In this document: positions 1-6,076 of the stretch, piece by piece
Numbering within the stretch: position 1 is the first letter of the stretch
Layout: each line of letters starts with the position of its first letter
Source: Allobrachymonas sp.
Lineage (GTDB): Bacteria > Pseudomonadota > Gammaproteobacteria > Burkholderiales > Burkholderiaceae_C
NCBI GenBank assembly: GCA_030538335.1
Contig: JAUNUE010000006.1
Span: forward strand, 17,174-23,249
Length of the DNA stretch: 6,076 nucleotides
Reading direction: 5' to 3'
Translations under genes and position numbers: made by a program
The notes under the pieces: generated by a model
What the model saw: the letters and a program-made list of their open reading frames with translations, nothing else
Database searches by the model: none
Told to the model about the DNA's origin: nothing

Positions 1-204
1 CTGTGCTGCTGCTTCGGTGATGGCGTTGAAGTCTGGTGAATCGTCGCTTTCATCTACTGCCGGATGGCGGTTGGCTTCATTCTCTTTGGCTGTTTGCGCA
101 CGTAACCAATGCAGCAGCTTGGCTTGCAGTTCTGCACGTGAATGGTCGCGTGCTGCCAGCAATTGCAGGGCTTTGCCTTTGAGGGTGGAAGGGCGGGGCT
201 GCAT
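1..204 (-). CDS. recX: RecX family regulatory protein, N-terminal part (gene runs off the left edge)
   Basis: The minus strand from the ATG at 202-204 reads an open frame of 68 codons that leaves the window. Its start, MQPRPSTLKGKALQLLAARD followed by HSRAELQAKL, matches the first helical repeat of RecX proteins, which typically carry a 'LK-AL-LLA-REHSR-EL--KL' pattern. RecX binds RecA filaments in the cytoplasm and limits their extension and ATPase and co-protease activity. Location just downstream of recA in the same direction is the classical arrangement and supports the call. An in-frame TAA lies six codons upstream of the ATG (about 220-222), so the start cannot move far. No clear Shine-Dalgarno motif precedes it. 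Residues about 34-68 form an acidic, low-complexity stretch (residues EANRHPAVDESDDSPDF) that seems longer than the usual linker before the second repeat. The remaining two thirds of the protein cannot be judged. Confidence 0.85.
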   Translation of the reverse strand, partial: MQPRPSTLKGKALQLLAARDHSRAELQAKLLHWLRAQTAKENEANRHPAVDESDDSPDFNAITEAAAQ

Positions 205-272
205 TTTCAGAAACGCGTTTTACGATGCTTTGGTTATTGCTTTGGTAATGGAAGGTGAAAAATCGTGTGGGT

Positions 273-304
273 CAAAGCCCTTCGACACGCTCAGGGCGAA
301 CGGA
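273..304. repeat. Dispersed intergenic repeat (GCCCTTCGACA...TCAGGGCGAACGG type)
   Basis: The segment contains GCCCTTCGACACGCTCAGGG followed by CGAACGG. Its ends GCCCT (277-281) and AGGGC (293-297) are inverted. From general knowledge, sequences of the form CCCTTCGACA-GCTCAGGGCGAACGG recur many times in intergenic regions of beta- and gammaproteobacterial genomes. Only one copy is in the window, so the repeat status rests on recognition of the motif. It is a REP-like palindromic element rather than coding sequence. Confidence 0.55.
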
Positions 305-341
305 TTTCTAATTGGTCATGTCCAATGCATCGCTCCGGCAT

Positions 342-380
342 GGCCGCTTGCGCGGCCTTCACGTTGGCTGTGCCGACGTG
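342..380. other. Two adjacent short hairpins in the recA-recX spacer
   Basis: GGCCGC (342-347) and GCGGCC (352-357) form a perfect 6-bp stem with a TTGC tetraloop. Directly after it, CACGTTGGC (360-368) and GCCGACGTG (372-380) form a 9-position stem with one G-T pair. Neither is followed by a T-run on either strand, so they are not intrinsic terminators. They could slow polymerase, stabilise the recA mRNA 3' end, or be chance structures in GC-rich DNA. Confidence 0.3.
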
Positions 381-497
381 AGCCTGCGCTGAAGCCACAT
401 CCACAGAAACTCACGCTTTTTCCTCTTGTGCTGGTGCGCCAGAGGACATTTGGGTGATGCCAATTGCTCAGGAAACCGGTTTTAGCTTCGTGAGCGC

Positions 498-1541
<1,044 letters not shown>

Positions 1542-1548
1542 GGATGTG

Positions 1549-1554
1549 CTCCGT
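1549..1554 (-). promoter_or_regulatory. Ribosome binding site of recA
   Basis: On the minus strand the sequence ACGGAG precedes the recA ATG, with seven bases between GGAG and the start codon. It is a good Shine-Dalgarno match and fixes the recA start at 1541. Confidence 0.75.
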
Positions 1555-1576
1555 AGGATAGATAACTGTAAATACC

Positions 1577-1604
1577 AACATACTGTTTATATGAACAGTA
1601 TAAA
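1577..1604 (-). promoter_or_regulatory. recA promoter (-35 TTTATA, -10 TATGTT)
   Basis: Reading leftward, TTTATA (1604-1599) and TATGTT (1582-1577) are separated by 16 bases. This is the same layout as I recall for the E. coli recA promoter, where a TTGATA -35 and a TATAAT -10 flank the LexA-box core with the same spacing. The operator occupies the whole spacer and overlaps both hexamers, so bound LexA would block polymerase. The expected transcript start lies near 1570, about 30 bases before the recA start codon. The -10 is a weaker match to consensus than in E. coli. Confidence 0.7.
1581..1600 (-). promoter_or_regulatory. LexA operator (SOS box) of recA
   Basis: The minus-strand sequence TACTGTTCATATAAACAGTA matches the gammaproteobacterial/betaproteobacterial LexA box (CTGT-N8-ACAG, with TA flanks). 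Its arms TACTGT and ACAGTA are perfect inverted copies around an AT-rich centre. It sits 40-59 bases upstream of the recA start codon, embedded in the promoter. This indicates that LexA represses recA (and recX, if co-transcribed) until DNA damage. Confidence 0.93.
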
Positions 1605-1679
1605 TGCATTTGGGTAGGCGTCAACATATATTTGCAGGAAGCCGCACGTTGTGGCAACCGGGCTACAGCGCGTGGCAGA
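1605..1679. other. Short spacer between the DUF445 gene and the recA operator
   Basis: Only 75 bp separate the stop codon of the DUF445 gene from the recA -35 region, and both genes run leftward. I see only a trivial inverted repeat, GTTG-TGG-CAAC at 1648-1658, with no T-run. No intrinsic terminator can be called here. Confidence 0.5.
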
Positions 1680-3005
1680 TCAAGCCAAAAAGTGTTGCAG
1701 CGCATACAGTACCAGCCCCATCAGTCCGCCGATCAGGGTGCCGTTGAGCCGGATGAACTGCAGGTCGCGCCCCACATGGCGCTCAATTTCGCGAACCAGA
1801 TCATCATCGTGCCAGGCGAGCATGGTCTGGCGGATGTGCGCCGGGGCAATGGTGCGCAAATGGTCGGCCAGGTGCCAGGCGACGATTTGCACCTGCTGGT
1901 TGAAGGCATTCTGCCACTGCGGTTCGCGTTGCAGGCGTCGGCCAAAGACCAGCCCCTGCCGCATCAGCCAGCGGTGGATGGACGAATTTTCGGCCTGCAG
2001 GTCGTCTTGCAGCCAGTGGCGCAGCTTTTGCCACAGTTGCAGCACCTGCATGCGCAGGTCGGGGTGGTCGAGGAACTGGTTCTTGAAGTCTTCTACGCGC
2101 TGTTGCAGGTCGGTGTCGTGCTGCAGGCGTTGCGCCCAGCGTGCCACTTCGGCGGCGTAGTGCTGGCGCAGCGGGTGGTCGGGTTCGGCCAGCACGGCCT
2201 GCACTTCGTCGACCAGTGCCTGCGCCAGCCGCTCGGCCAGGCTTTCGGCAATGCTCTGGGTGTAGTCGAGCTTGTCGGTCAGCCACACCATCTTGGGGTA
2301 TTCGCGGCGCGCGGTGGCGACCATTTTTTCGGCAATCATGCCGCGGATAGCCGGTGTGCCCACCCATTCGGCCACCTTGTGCAGCGCGGTGTTGAGCAGG
2401 CGCTGGTGGTCGCTGTTGGATGCCAGCGCCTGCAGCAGTTGCGCAGCCAGCGGGGCGGCGTGCCATTCCTTGAGTTGCTGGCGCACAAAAGCCAGCAATT
2501 CAGCCTCGATGCGGGCCAGCGTAGGTTTGTCAAGTGCATTGAGCGAGGTGGCCAGCCAGTTGCGCAGCCACAGGCTGACCTGCTCCAGTTGTTCGGGCTG
2601 GCCGAGCGCCGCGCCCAGCCGTTGCGCCGGGTTCCATTCGGCCAGACGTTGCAGCAGCACATTCTTGTCGAGGAACTTGTCGCGCACAAAGGTAGCCAGG
2701 CTTTCGGCGATGCGCGTGCGGTTGCGCGGGATGATGGCGGTGTGCGGGATCGGTATGCCCAGCGGGTGGCGGAACAGAGCCGTTACGGCAAACCAGTCGG
2801 CCAGTGCGCCCACGGCGCCCGCTTCGGCAAAGGCGCCCAGCCACGCCCAGCCGCCCTTGCGGCCCATGAGGTGGCTCAACAGCAGCAGCGCCAGGCACAC
2901 CAGCAGGGCACCCAGCGCAATGGCTTTCATGCGCTTGAGGTCGCGGTCTTTGGCTTGCAGATCCGGACGGGCGGCTGCGGCTGAGGGCGAATCAGGCTGG
3001 CTCAT
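1680..3005 (-). CDS. DUF445 family membrane protein (YjiN-like)
   Basis: The 441-aa product belongs to the DUF445 family, close in length to E. coli YjiN (about 426 aa). No biochemical role is established for the family. An N-terminal membrane segment at about 27-46 (KAIALGALLVCLALLLLSHL) is followed by the diagnostic block GAVGALADWFAVTALFRHPL (63-82) and GIPIPHTAIIPRNRTRI (83-99). A long, charged, mainly helical middle part (about 100-410) has no membrane segments. The family's C-terminal signature RDLQFIRLNGTLIGGLMGLV ends in a hydrophobic segment at about 422-440. So it is likely anchored at both ends in the inner membrane, with the helical part on one side. The start at 3005 has no strong Shine-Dalgarno; a GACAAT hexamer lies only nine bases upstream. 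An alternative start at M26 would remove only the polar N-terminal tail. It is divergent from resB and upstream of recA on the same strand; functional linkage is not implied. Confidence 0.92.
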   Translation of the reverse strand: MSQPDSPSAAAARPDLQAKDRDLKRMKAIALGALLVCLALLLLSHLMGRKGGWAWLGAFAEAGAVGALADWFAVTALFRHPLGIPIPHTAIIPRNRTRIAESLATFVRDKFLDKNVLLQRLAEWNPAQRLGAALGQPEQLEQVSLWLRNWLATSLNALDKPTLARIEAELLAFVRQQLKEWHAAPLAAQLLQALASNSDHQRLLNTALHKVAEWVGTPAIRGMIAEKMVATARREYPKMVWLTDKLDYTQSIAESLAERLAQALVDEVQAVLAEPDHPLRQHYAAEVARWAQRLQHDTDLQQRVEDFKNQFLDHPDLRMQVLQLWQKLRHWLQDDLQAENSSIHRWLMRQGLVFGRRLQREPQWQNAFNQQVQIVAWHLADHLRTIAPAHIRQTMLAWHDDDLVREIERHVGRDLQFIRLNGTLIGGLMGLVLYALQHFLA

Positions 3006-3131
3006 GGTGGATCATTGTCGGACAAGCGCGCGCCCGGTGCAGGCGTGTCGGGCAACAAACTGTTTCCAGATGTCGTCGCCCGGCCGTCCGATAATTGCTG
3101 ATCCCATGAACCTGCATCTGTTGATCCCGTC
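3006..3131. other. Divergent intergenic region between the DUF445 gene and resB
   Basis: The 126-bp spacer must hold the 5' signals for both flanking genes. It contains GACAAT on the minus strand (3019-3014) and GATAAT on the plus strand (3090-3095), each followed closely by an ATG. A perfect small palindrome TTGTC-G-GACAA lies at 3015-3025. No -35 element with good consensus was found for either direction. Confidence 0.5.
3090..3095 (+). promoter_or_regulatory. Candidate -10 element (GATAAT) for resB
   Basis: GATAAT differs from the TATAAT consensus at one position. A transcript from it would start near 3102-3104, just before the ATG at 3106 and about 29 bases before the resB start. The best upstream hexamer at usable spacing (TTCCAG at 3065-3070, spacer 19) is poor. 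The call rests mainly on the -10 match and position. Confidence 0.35.
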
Positions 3132-3135
3132 ATGA
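3106..3135 (+). other. Possible 9-codon leader ORF overlapping the resB start
   Basis: ATG at 3106 opens a frame encoding MNLHLLIPS. Its TGA stop (3133-3135) overlaps the resB ATG (3132-3134) in an ATGA arrangement, which is typical of translational coupling. Neither start has a Shine-Dalgarno motif. The ATG lies about 11 bases after the GATAAT hexamer, so the message could be nearly leaderless. It may be a real coupling leader, a remnant of another gene's start, or chance. The peptide itself has no known function. Confidence 0.3.
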
Positions 3136-5345
3136 GCCGGCTTTCTACCCAAGGCTGGCAGCCGCGCCTCGGCCCGCGCTGGTGGCGCGCGGCGGTGGAG
3201 TTGCTGTCATCCATGCGTTTTGCCATTGCGCTGCTGGTGGTGATTGCGCTGGCTTCCATCATCGGCACGGTTTTGCCGCAACACCCGCCGTACAGCATGG
3301 CGGTGGGTTTGTACGGAGTGTTTTGGGCGGATGTGTTCGAGGCGCTGGGGTTTTTCCATGTGTACCAGAGCGCGTGGTTTCTGGCGTTGCTGGTGTTTCT
3401 GGTGCTCAGCACCAGCCTGTGCGTGCTGCGCAACCTGCCCAAAATCCGGCGCGACCTGGGCACCTTCAAGGAAGGCATTCGCGCCGAGGCCTTGCAGGCG
3501 TTTGGGCACAAGGCGGCAGCGCAACTGCCGCAATCGGCCAACGATGCCGCACAGGCGCTTAGCCAGCAACTGGCTGCGCTGGGCTGGAAGTTGCGCATGC
3601 AGGAGCGCACGCTGCCGCAAGGCGAAAATGATCACGCGGTGGGCTTTATGCTCGCCGCCAAAAAAGGCAGCACCAACCGCCTGGCCTACATCGCCGGGCA
3701 CAGCGCGGTGGTGCTGGTGTGCCTGGGTGGCCTGCTTGACAGCCGCTGGCTGCTGCAGATGCAGATGGCGTGGCAGGGCAAGCAGCCCTACCAGGGCGCG
3801 GGGCGTGTGGCTGATGTGCCCGCGCAGCACCGCATGTCGTCAGGCACTTTGGGCTACCGTGGCACCGCCTTGTTGCCTGAAGGCGCACGCACCGATGCGG
3901 CCGTGCTTGCGGTGCAAAACGGCGTGCTGATCCAGCCGCTGCCGTTTGCGCTGGAGTTGCAAAAATTCACCATTACGCACTACCCCGATGGCACGCCGCG
4001 CAGTTTCGGGAGCCAGGTGCTGATCCACGATGCAGAAAAAGGTGAGCCGCTGCCCGCCCGCATTGCCGTGAACCATCCGCTGAGCTACCGGGGCGTGACC
4101 ATTTACCAGAGCGGCTTTGAAGATGGCGGCTCGCAGATCCGCCTGCAGGCCTGGCCTTTGCAAGGCGGTGCGCAACCCGTTGCGGTGCAGGCCAAGGTGG
4201 GCACACCTGCTGCGCTGGGAGATGCGCGCACGCTGGAAATTACCGCGCTTGAAACCGTGCAGGTGCAGCGCATGGATGCGGCTTTGGCCGGGCAAGATGC
4301 CGACGTAGGCGCTGGGTTGACGGGCCGCCTGCGCGGCGCACTGCGCCAGCAACTCGGCGCGGCGCACAGTGCAGAAGTGGAGCAGAGCCAGCGCGAACTT
4401 GGCCCCAGCATCCAGTACACCTTGCGCGATGCGGCGGGGCAACCCGTGGGGGAATTCCACACCTATCTGCGCCCGCTGGCGGCATCGCAGGCGAATCAAG
4501 ATGCCGCGCCGGAATTTCTGTTTGGCGTGCGCAGCCAGGCTACATCAACTGGAGATGTGCCGTCCATGCGCTACCTGCGCATTCCTGCTGACCAGAGCAA
4601 CAGCCTGGCCGACTTTGCGCGTTTGCGCGCCGCCCTGTACGACCCGGCGCGCCGTGCGCAGGCGGTGCAGCGTTACATCCGGCAGGCCGCGCCCGCGGAC
4701 AACCCGGCGTTGGCCGCCCAGTTGCAGCAAACCGCGCAGCGCCTGTTGCAGCAGTTTGCAGGCGACCCGGCCTTGTGGCCGGAGGCGCGGCGCGATCCGC
4801 AAAGCGCCGCCGCACGCAGCTTTGGCCTGTCAGCGGTGGCCGCCTTGATTGAGCAGCAGGTGCCGCCTGCCGAGCAGGCACGCATGGGCGAAGTCATGCT
4901 GCAGATGCTGCACGGCAGCCTGCTGGAGTTGTTGCAGGCAGCGCGGACGCAAGAGGGTTTGCCGCTGCTGGACATGCAACTGCCGCGCAACCGCGCTTTT
5001 GTGGCGCAGGCGGTATTGGCGCTGGGCGATATTCCTTTGTACCCCGAGCCGCAGTTGCTGCAACTGCAAGGCTACGAGCAGGTGCAGGCGAGTGTCTTTC
5101 AACTGGCACGTATGCCGGGGCGCTGGCTGGTGTACCTGGGCAGCGTCTTGTTGGTGCTGGGCATGTTCGGCATGCTGTTCATCCGCGAGCGGCGGCTGTG
5201 GCTGTGGCTGGCGCCTGCGGAAAATGGCGGTACACAGGCAACGCTGGCCTATTCCAGCAACCGGCGCAACGCCGACAGCGACCGGGAATTTGACATGTTG
5301 ACACGCGCGCTTTTGGCAGATGCCGCAAAATCAACGCATGTGTAG
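3132..5345 (+). CDS. resB: System II cytochrome c biogenesis protein ResB/Ccs1 (CcsB)
   Basis: The 737-aa product is a ResB/Ccs1 family protein, the partner of CcsA in the System II complex. That complex moves haem to the periplasm and attaches it to CXXCH motifs of apocytochromes c. It starts with the family hallmark ELLSSMRFAIALLVVIALAS then IIGTVLPQ (23-50). Membrane segments are visible at about 29-48, 81-99, 184-203 (with H190 in the AYIAGHSAVVL stretch) and 664-684. The large domain between the last two (about 205-662) would be periplasmic and carries the conserved ResB block NHPLSYRGVTIYQSGFEDGG (314-333). Its Ala/Gln-rich helical part (about 500-620) explains the length over roughly 540-aa Bacillus ResB and is usual in betaproteobacteria. 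The tail after 684 begins RERR, consistent with a cytoplasmic end. The start at 3132 gives the normal N-terminus; a leader ORF stop overlaps it. The CcsA partner follows, but 411 bp away. Naming varies: ResB, Ccs1 and CcsB are used for this protein. Confidence 0.95.
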   Translation: MSRLSTQGWQPRLGPRWWRAAVELLSSMRFAIALLVVIALASIIGTVLPQHPPYSMAVGLYGVFWADVFEALGFFHVYQSAWFLALLVFLVLSTSLCVLRNLPKIRRDLGTFKEGIRAEALQAFGHKAAAQLPQSANDAAQALSQQLAALGWKLRMQERTLPQGENDHAVGFMLAAKKGSTNRLAYIAGHSAVVLVCLGGLLDSRWLLQMQMAWQGKQPYQGAGRVADVPAQHRMSSGTLGYRGTALLPEGARTDAAVLAVQNGVLIQPLPFALELQKFTITHYPDGTPRSFGSQVLIHDAEKGEPLPARIAVNHPLSYRGVTIYQSGFEDGGSQIRLQAWPLQGGAQPVAVQAKVGTPAALGDARTLEITALETVQVQRMDAALAGQDADVGAGLTGRLRGALRQQLGAAHSAEVEQSQRELGPSIQYTLRDAAGQPVGEFHTYLRPLAASQANQDAAPEFLFGVRSQATSTGDVPSMRYLRIPADQSNSLADFARLRAALYDPARRAQAVQRYIRQAAPADNPALAAQLQQTAQRLLQQFAGDPALWPEARRDPQSAAARSFGLSAVAALIEQQVPPAEQARMGEVMLQMLHGSLLELLQAARTQEGLPLLDMQLPRNRAFVAQAVLALGDIPLYPEPQLLQLQGYEQVQASVFQLARMPGRWLVYLGSVLLVLGMFGMLFIRERRLWLWLAPAENGGTQATLAYSSNRRNADSDREFDMLTRALLADAAKSTHV

Positions 5346-5372
5346 TGGTTACGGTTTGCCCCCTCTCCCCTG

Positions 5373-5397
5373 CCCCTCTCCCGCAAGGGGAGAGGGG
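5373..5397. repeat. Hairpin repeat copy 1 (10-bp stem)
   Basis: CCCCTCTCCC (5373-5382) pairs perfectly with GGGAGAGGGG (5388-5397) around a GCAAG loop. A further CCCCTCTCCCC lies just upstream (about 5360-5370), so the right arm could pair with either. It starts 28 bases after the resB stop and could act as an mRNA 3'-end stabiliser or weak terminator. The downstream sequence (GTCGTTTATTCG) is only modestly T-rich. Confidence 0.75.
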
Positions 5398-5417
5398 AGT
5401 CGTTTATTCGTCAGCGT

Positions 5418-5439
5418 GTTGACGTACTTCAACTTTTTT
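5418..5439 (+). terminator. Weak candidate intrinsic terminator after resB
   Basis: GTTGA (5418-5422) and TCAAC (5429-5433) form a 5-bp stem with a six-base loop, followed directly by six T residues (5434-5439). The layout is that of a rho-independent terminator, but the stem is short and AT-rich. It lies about 75 bases past the resB stop. If active, it would uncouple ccsA from resB transcription. Confidence 0.35.
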
Positions 5440-5477
5440 GCCTCTCGCCCCAACTTTCTTTCACTTCAAACCTCTTT

Positions 5478-5510
5478 CCCTCACCCCAACCCTCTCCCAG
5501 AGGGAGAGGG
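5478..5510 (+). repeat. 33-bp repeat, left copy of an inverted pair
   Basis: The unit is CCCTCACCCCAA (5478-5489) followed by a perfect 9-bp hairpin: CCCTCTCCC at 5490-5498, loop AGA, GGGAGAGGG at 5502-5510. Its exact reverse complement occurs at 5643-5675. The class is a familiar intergenic palindrome in proteobacteria. Confidence 0.9.
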
Positions 5511-5642
5511 GGCTATGCCAACCTCCTTTGCACCTCACCTCCATCCTCTCCCCAACGGGGAGAGAGGGTTATGCCAACTTTCTTGTCCCTCACCTCACTC
5601 TCCTCAGCGGGGTGTGCAGCTTATGCATTTCCCGTATCTGCT
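5478..5642 (+). repeat. Degenerate tandem array, about 55-bp period, three units
   Basis: Units begin with CCTCACC at 5479, 5533 and 5588. Each continues with a C-rich/G-rich hairpin and then TATGCCAAC (5514-5522), TATGCCAAC (5570-5578) or TATGCATTT (5622-5630). The second unit's hairpin is CTCTCCCC (5546-5553), loop AAC, GGGGAGAG (5557-5564). The third unit's palindrome is decayed. CCAACTTTCTT at 5450-5460 repeats at 5574-5584, suggesting an older unit to the left. Confidence 0.65.
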
Positions 5643-5675
5643 CCCTCTCCCTCTGGGAGAGGGTTGGGGTGAGGG
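5643..5675 (-). repeat. 33-bp repeat, right copy of an inverted pair
   Basis: CCCTCTCCC (5643-5651), loop TCT and GGGAGAGGG (5655-5663) form a perfect 9-bp hairpin, followed by TTGGGGTGAGGG (5664-5675). Read on the minus strand it is identical, base for base, to 5478-5510. Such a perfect match beside decayed neighbours suggests recent duplication or gene conversion. Confidence 0.9.
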
Positions 5676-5713
5676 CTGCAACCGTCAAAACAGCCAAGGC
5701 CATGTGCCTTTCC

Positions 5714-5719
5714 CATAAT
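5714..5719 (+). promoter_or_regulatory. Candidate -10 element (CATAAT) upstream of ccsA
   Basis: CATAAT lies 37 bases before the ccsA ATG and differs from TATAAT at one position. No -35 hexamer with correct spacing is apparent. It is noted because the repeat-filled spacer makes a separate ccsA promoter plausible. Confidence 0.25.
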
Positions 5720-5756
5720 GCGTGCGTGAAAGCAACCTCTGAACAACCATCCACCC

Positions 5757-6076
5757 ATGGCTGATCCAACCACTACCTTGCCTATGCAACCGCCTGCGCA
5801 CCGCTTCTGGCAGCAACGCACGGCGTTTGACTGGACATTTGCTGTGCTCGTGCTGGCGGGTGGCGTGGCGCTGTGGTGGCGCTTGCACGGCGTGATGGAT
5901 GGCTACGACCAGGCCATCTTCATCGCGTTCGTTCCTGCGCTGATTGCCTTGGGCTGGTGGTGGCGGGCGCTGGCACGTCTTGCCGTTGTCGTGGGCGTGT
6001 TTGCGTTGGCGGCCATCGCGCTGTACCGGGGCGATGTGCAGCGCGCCGAGCAGGCGTTCTGGCTCAAGTACCTGCT
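5757..6076 (+). CDS. ccsA: System II cytochrome c biogenesis protein CcsA/ResC family (often named CcsB), N-terminal part
   Basis: From ATG 5757 the frame stays open for 106 codons to the right edge. After a polar N-terminus (about 1-25) it shows three hydrophobic segments at about 26-41 (WTFAVLVLAGGVALWW), 53-69 (AIFIAFVPALIALGWWW) and 73-90. These are followed by RGDVQRAEQAFWLKYL, which resembles the 'GDL-RA---FWLKYFLSSQ' stretch of betaproteobacterial CcsA-type proteins. In the complex, CcsA carries the haem-handling WWD domain and histidines, all of which lie beyond this window. Position after resB supports the call. No good Shine-Dalgarno precedes the ATG; a second Met at codon 10 (5784) is an alternative start. 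The identification relies on this partial sequence and context. Confidence 0.82.
   Translation, partial: MADPTTTLPMQPPAHRFWQQRTAFDWTFAVLVLAGGVALWWRLHGVMDGYDQAIFIAFVPALIALGWWWRALARLAVVVGVFALAAIALYRGDVQRAEQAFWLKYL

Larger units (their letters stand above)
205..497. other. Non-coding spacer between recA and recX
   Basis: This 293-bp spacer separates the recA stop from the recX start. Short open frames cross it on both strands, but none has a recognisable product or start context. It holds one dispersed repeat (about 273-304) and small hairpins at 342-357 and 360-380. No hairpin followed by a T-run in the recA direction was found, so no intrinsic terminator for recA is called. Read-through from recA into recX, as known in other bacteria, remains possible. 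Confidence 0.7.
5346..5756. repeat. Repeat-filled spacer between resB and ccsA
   Basis: The 411-bp gap is built largely from C-rich and G-rich palindromes of the CCCTCTCCC/GGGAGAGGG type, with AT-richer joining segments. Its composition and strand asymmetry differ sharply from the coding regions. Hairpin copies lie at 5373-5397, 5490-5510, 5546-5564 and 5643-5663, plus a decayed copy near 5587-5614. Open frames cross it only because the repeats lack stop codons; their translations are low-complexity Pro/Ser/Leu and not credible proteins. From general knowledge, this palindrome class is widespread between genes of many Pseudomonadota. Confidence 0.85.

Noticed and set aside
398..445. Inverted repeat TCCTCT...AGAGGA (420-445) next to a T-run as a recA terminator
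   Set aside because: In the recA direction the hairpin is followed by A residues, not T; the T-run lies on the wrong side and no plus-strand gene ends here.
17..457. Plus-strand open frame across recX and the recA-recX spacer
   Set aside because: It overlaps recX in antisense, crosses the dispersed repeat, and has no recognisable protein features.
1632..2984. Plus-strand 450-codon open frame antisense to the DUF445 gene
   Set aside because: The His/Gln/Val-rich translation has no family resemblance, whereas the minus strand carries clear DUF445 signatures and membrane segments.
5359..5675. Possible CRISPR array
   Set aside because: Repeats are palindromic, vary in length and sequence, include an inverted copy, and the intervening parts are related to each other rather than unique spacers; no cas genes are present.
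5320..5764. Overlapping open frames through the resB-ccsA spacer
   Set aside because: They exist because the CCCTCTCCC repeats lack stop codons; the translations are repeat-derived and low complexity, with no start signals.

Overview
The window looks like ordinary chromosome from a Burkholderiales betaproteobacterium, most probably Comamonadaceae. This rests on the RecA sequence, the long alanine- and glutamine-rich ResB/Ccs1 protein, the GC-rich third codon positions and the class of intergenic repeats present. No taxon could be confirmed by search. No phage, insertion sequence, CRISPR array or RNA gene was found.

Left part, minus strand (1-1604): recX (only its first 68 codons are inside the window) lies downstream of recA. 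The two are separated by a 293-bp non-coding spacer carrying a dispersed Pseudomonadota-type repeat and small hairpins. recA is complete at 347 aa. It is preceded by a textbook LexA (SOS) operator placed between the -35 and -10 hexamers, in the same geometry as I recall for E. coli recA. RecA is the recombinase and SOS co-protease, and RecX is its inhibitor.

Middle part (1680-3131): a 441-aa DUF445 (YjiN-like) membrane protein is encoded on the minus strand, upstream of recA in the same orientation. A 126-bp divergent spacer separates it from the rightward genes. That spacer holds a candidate promoter and a possible 9-codon leader ORF whose stop overlaps the next start.

Right part, plus strand (3132-6076): a complete 737-aa ResB/Ccs1 protein (called CcsB in some schemes) is followed by the first 106 codons of its partner, the CcsA/ResC-type protein (often annotated 'c-type cytochrome biogenesis protein CcsB'). 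Together they form the System II haem-delivery and cytochrome c synthase complex. Between them lies a 411-bp non-coding spacer filled with CCCTCTCCC/GGGAGAGGG hairpin repeats. It includes two 33-bp copies in perfect inverted orientation and a degenerate tandem array of about 55-bp period. This spacer is the most unusual part of the window.

Overall the genes are conserved housekeeping functions. I see no convincing undescribed multi-gene system. The points worth checking are the repeat array splitting the System II pair, the leader ORF before resB, and the lack of a visible terminator between the DUF445 gene and the recA promoter.
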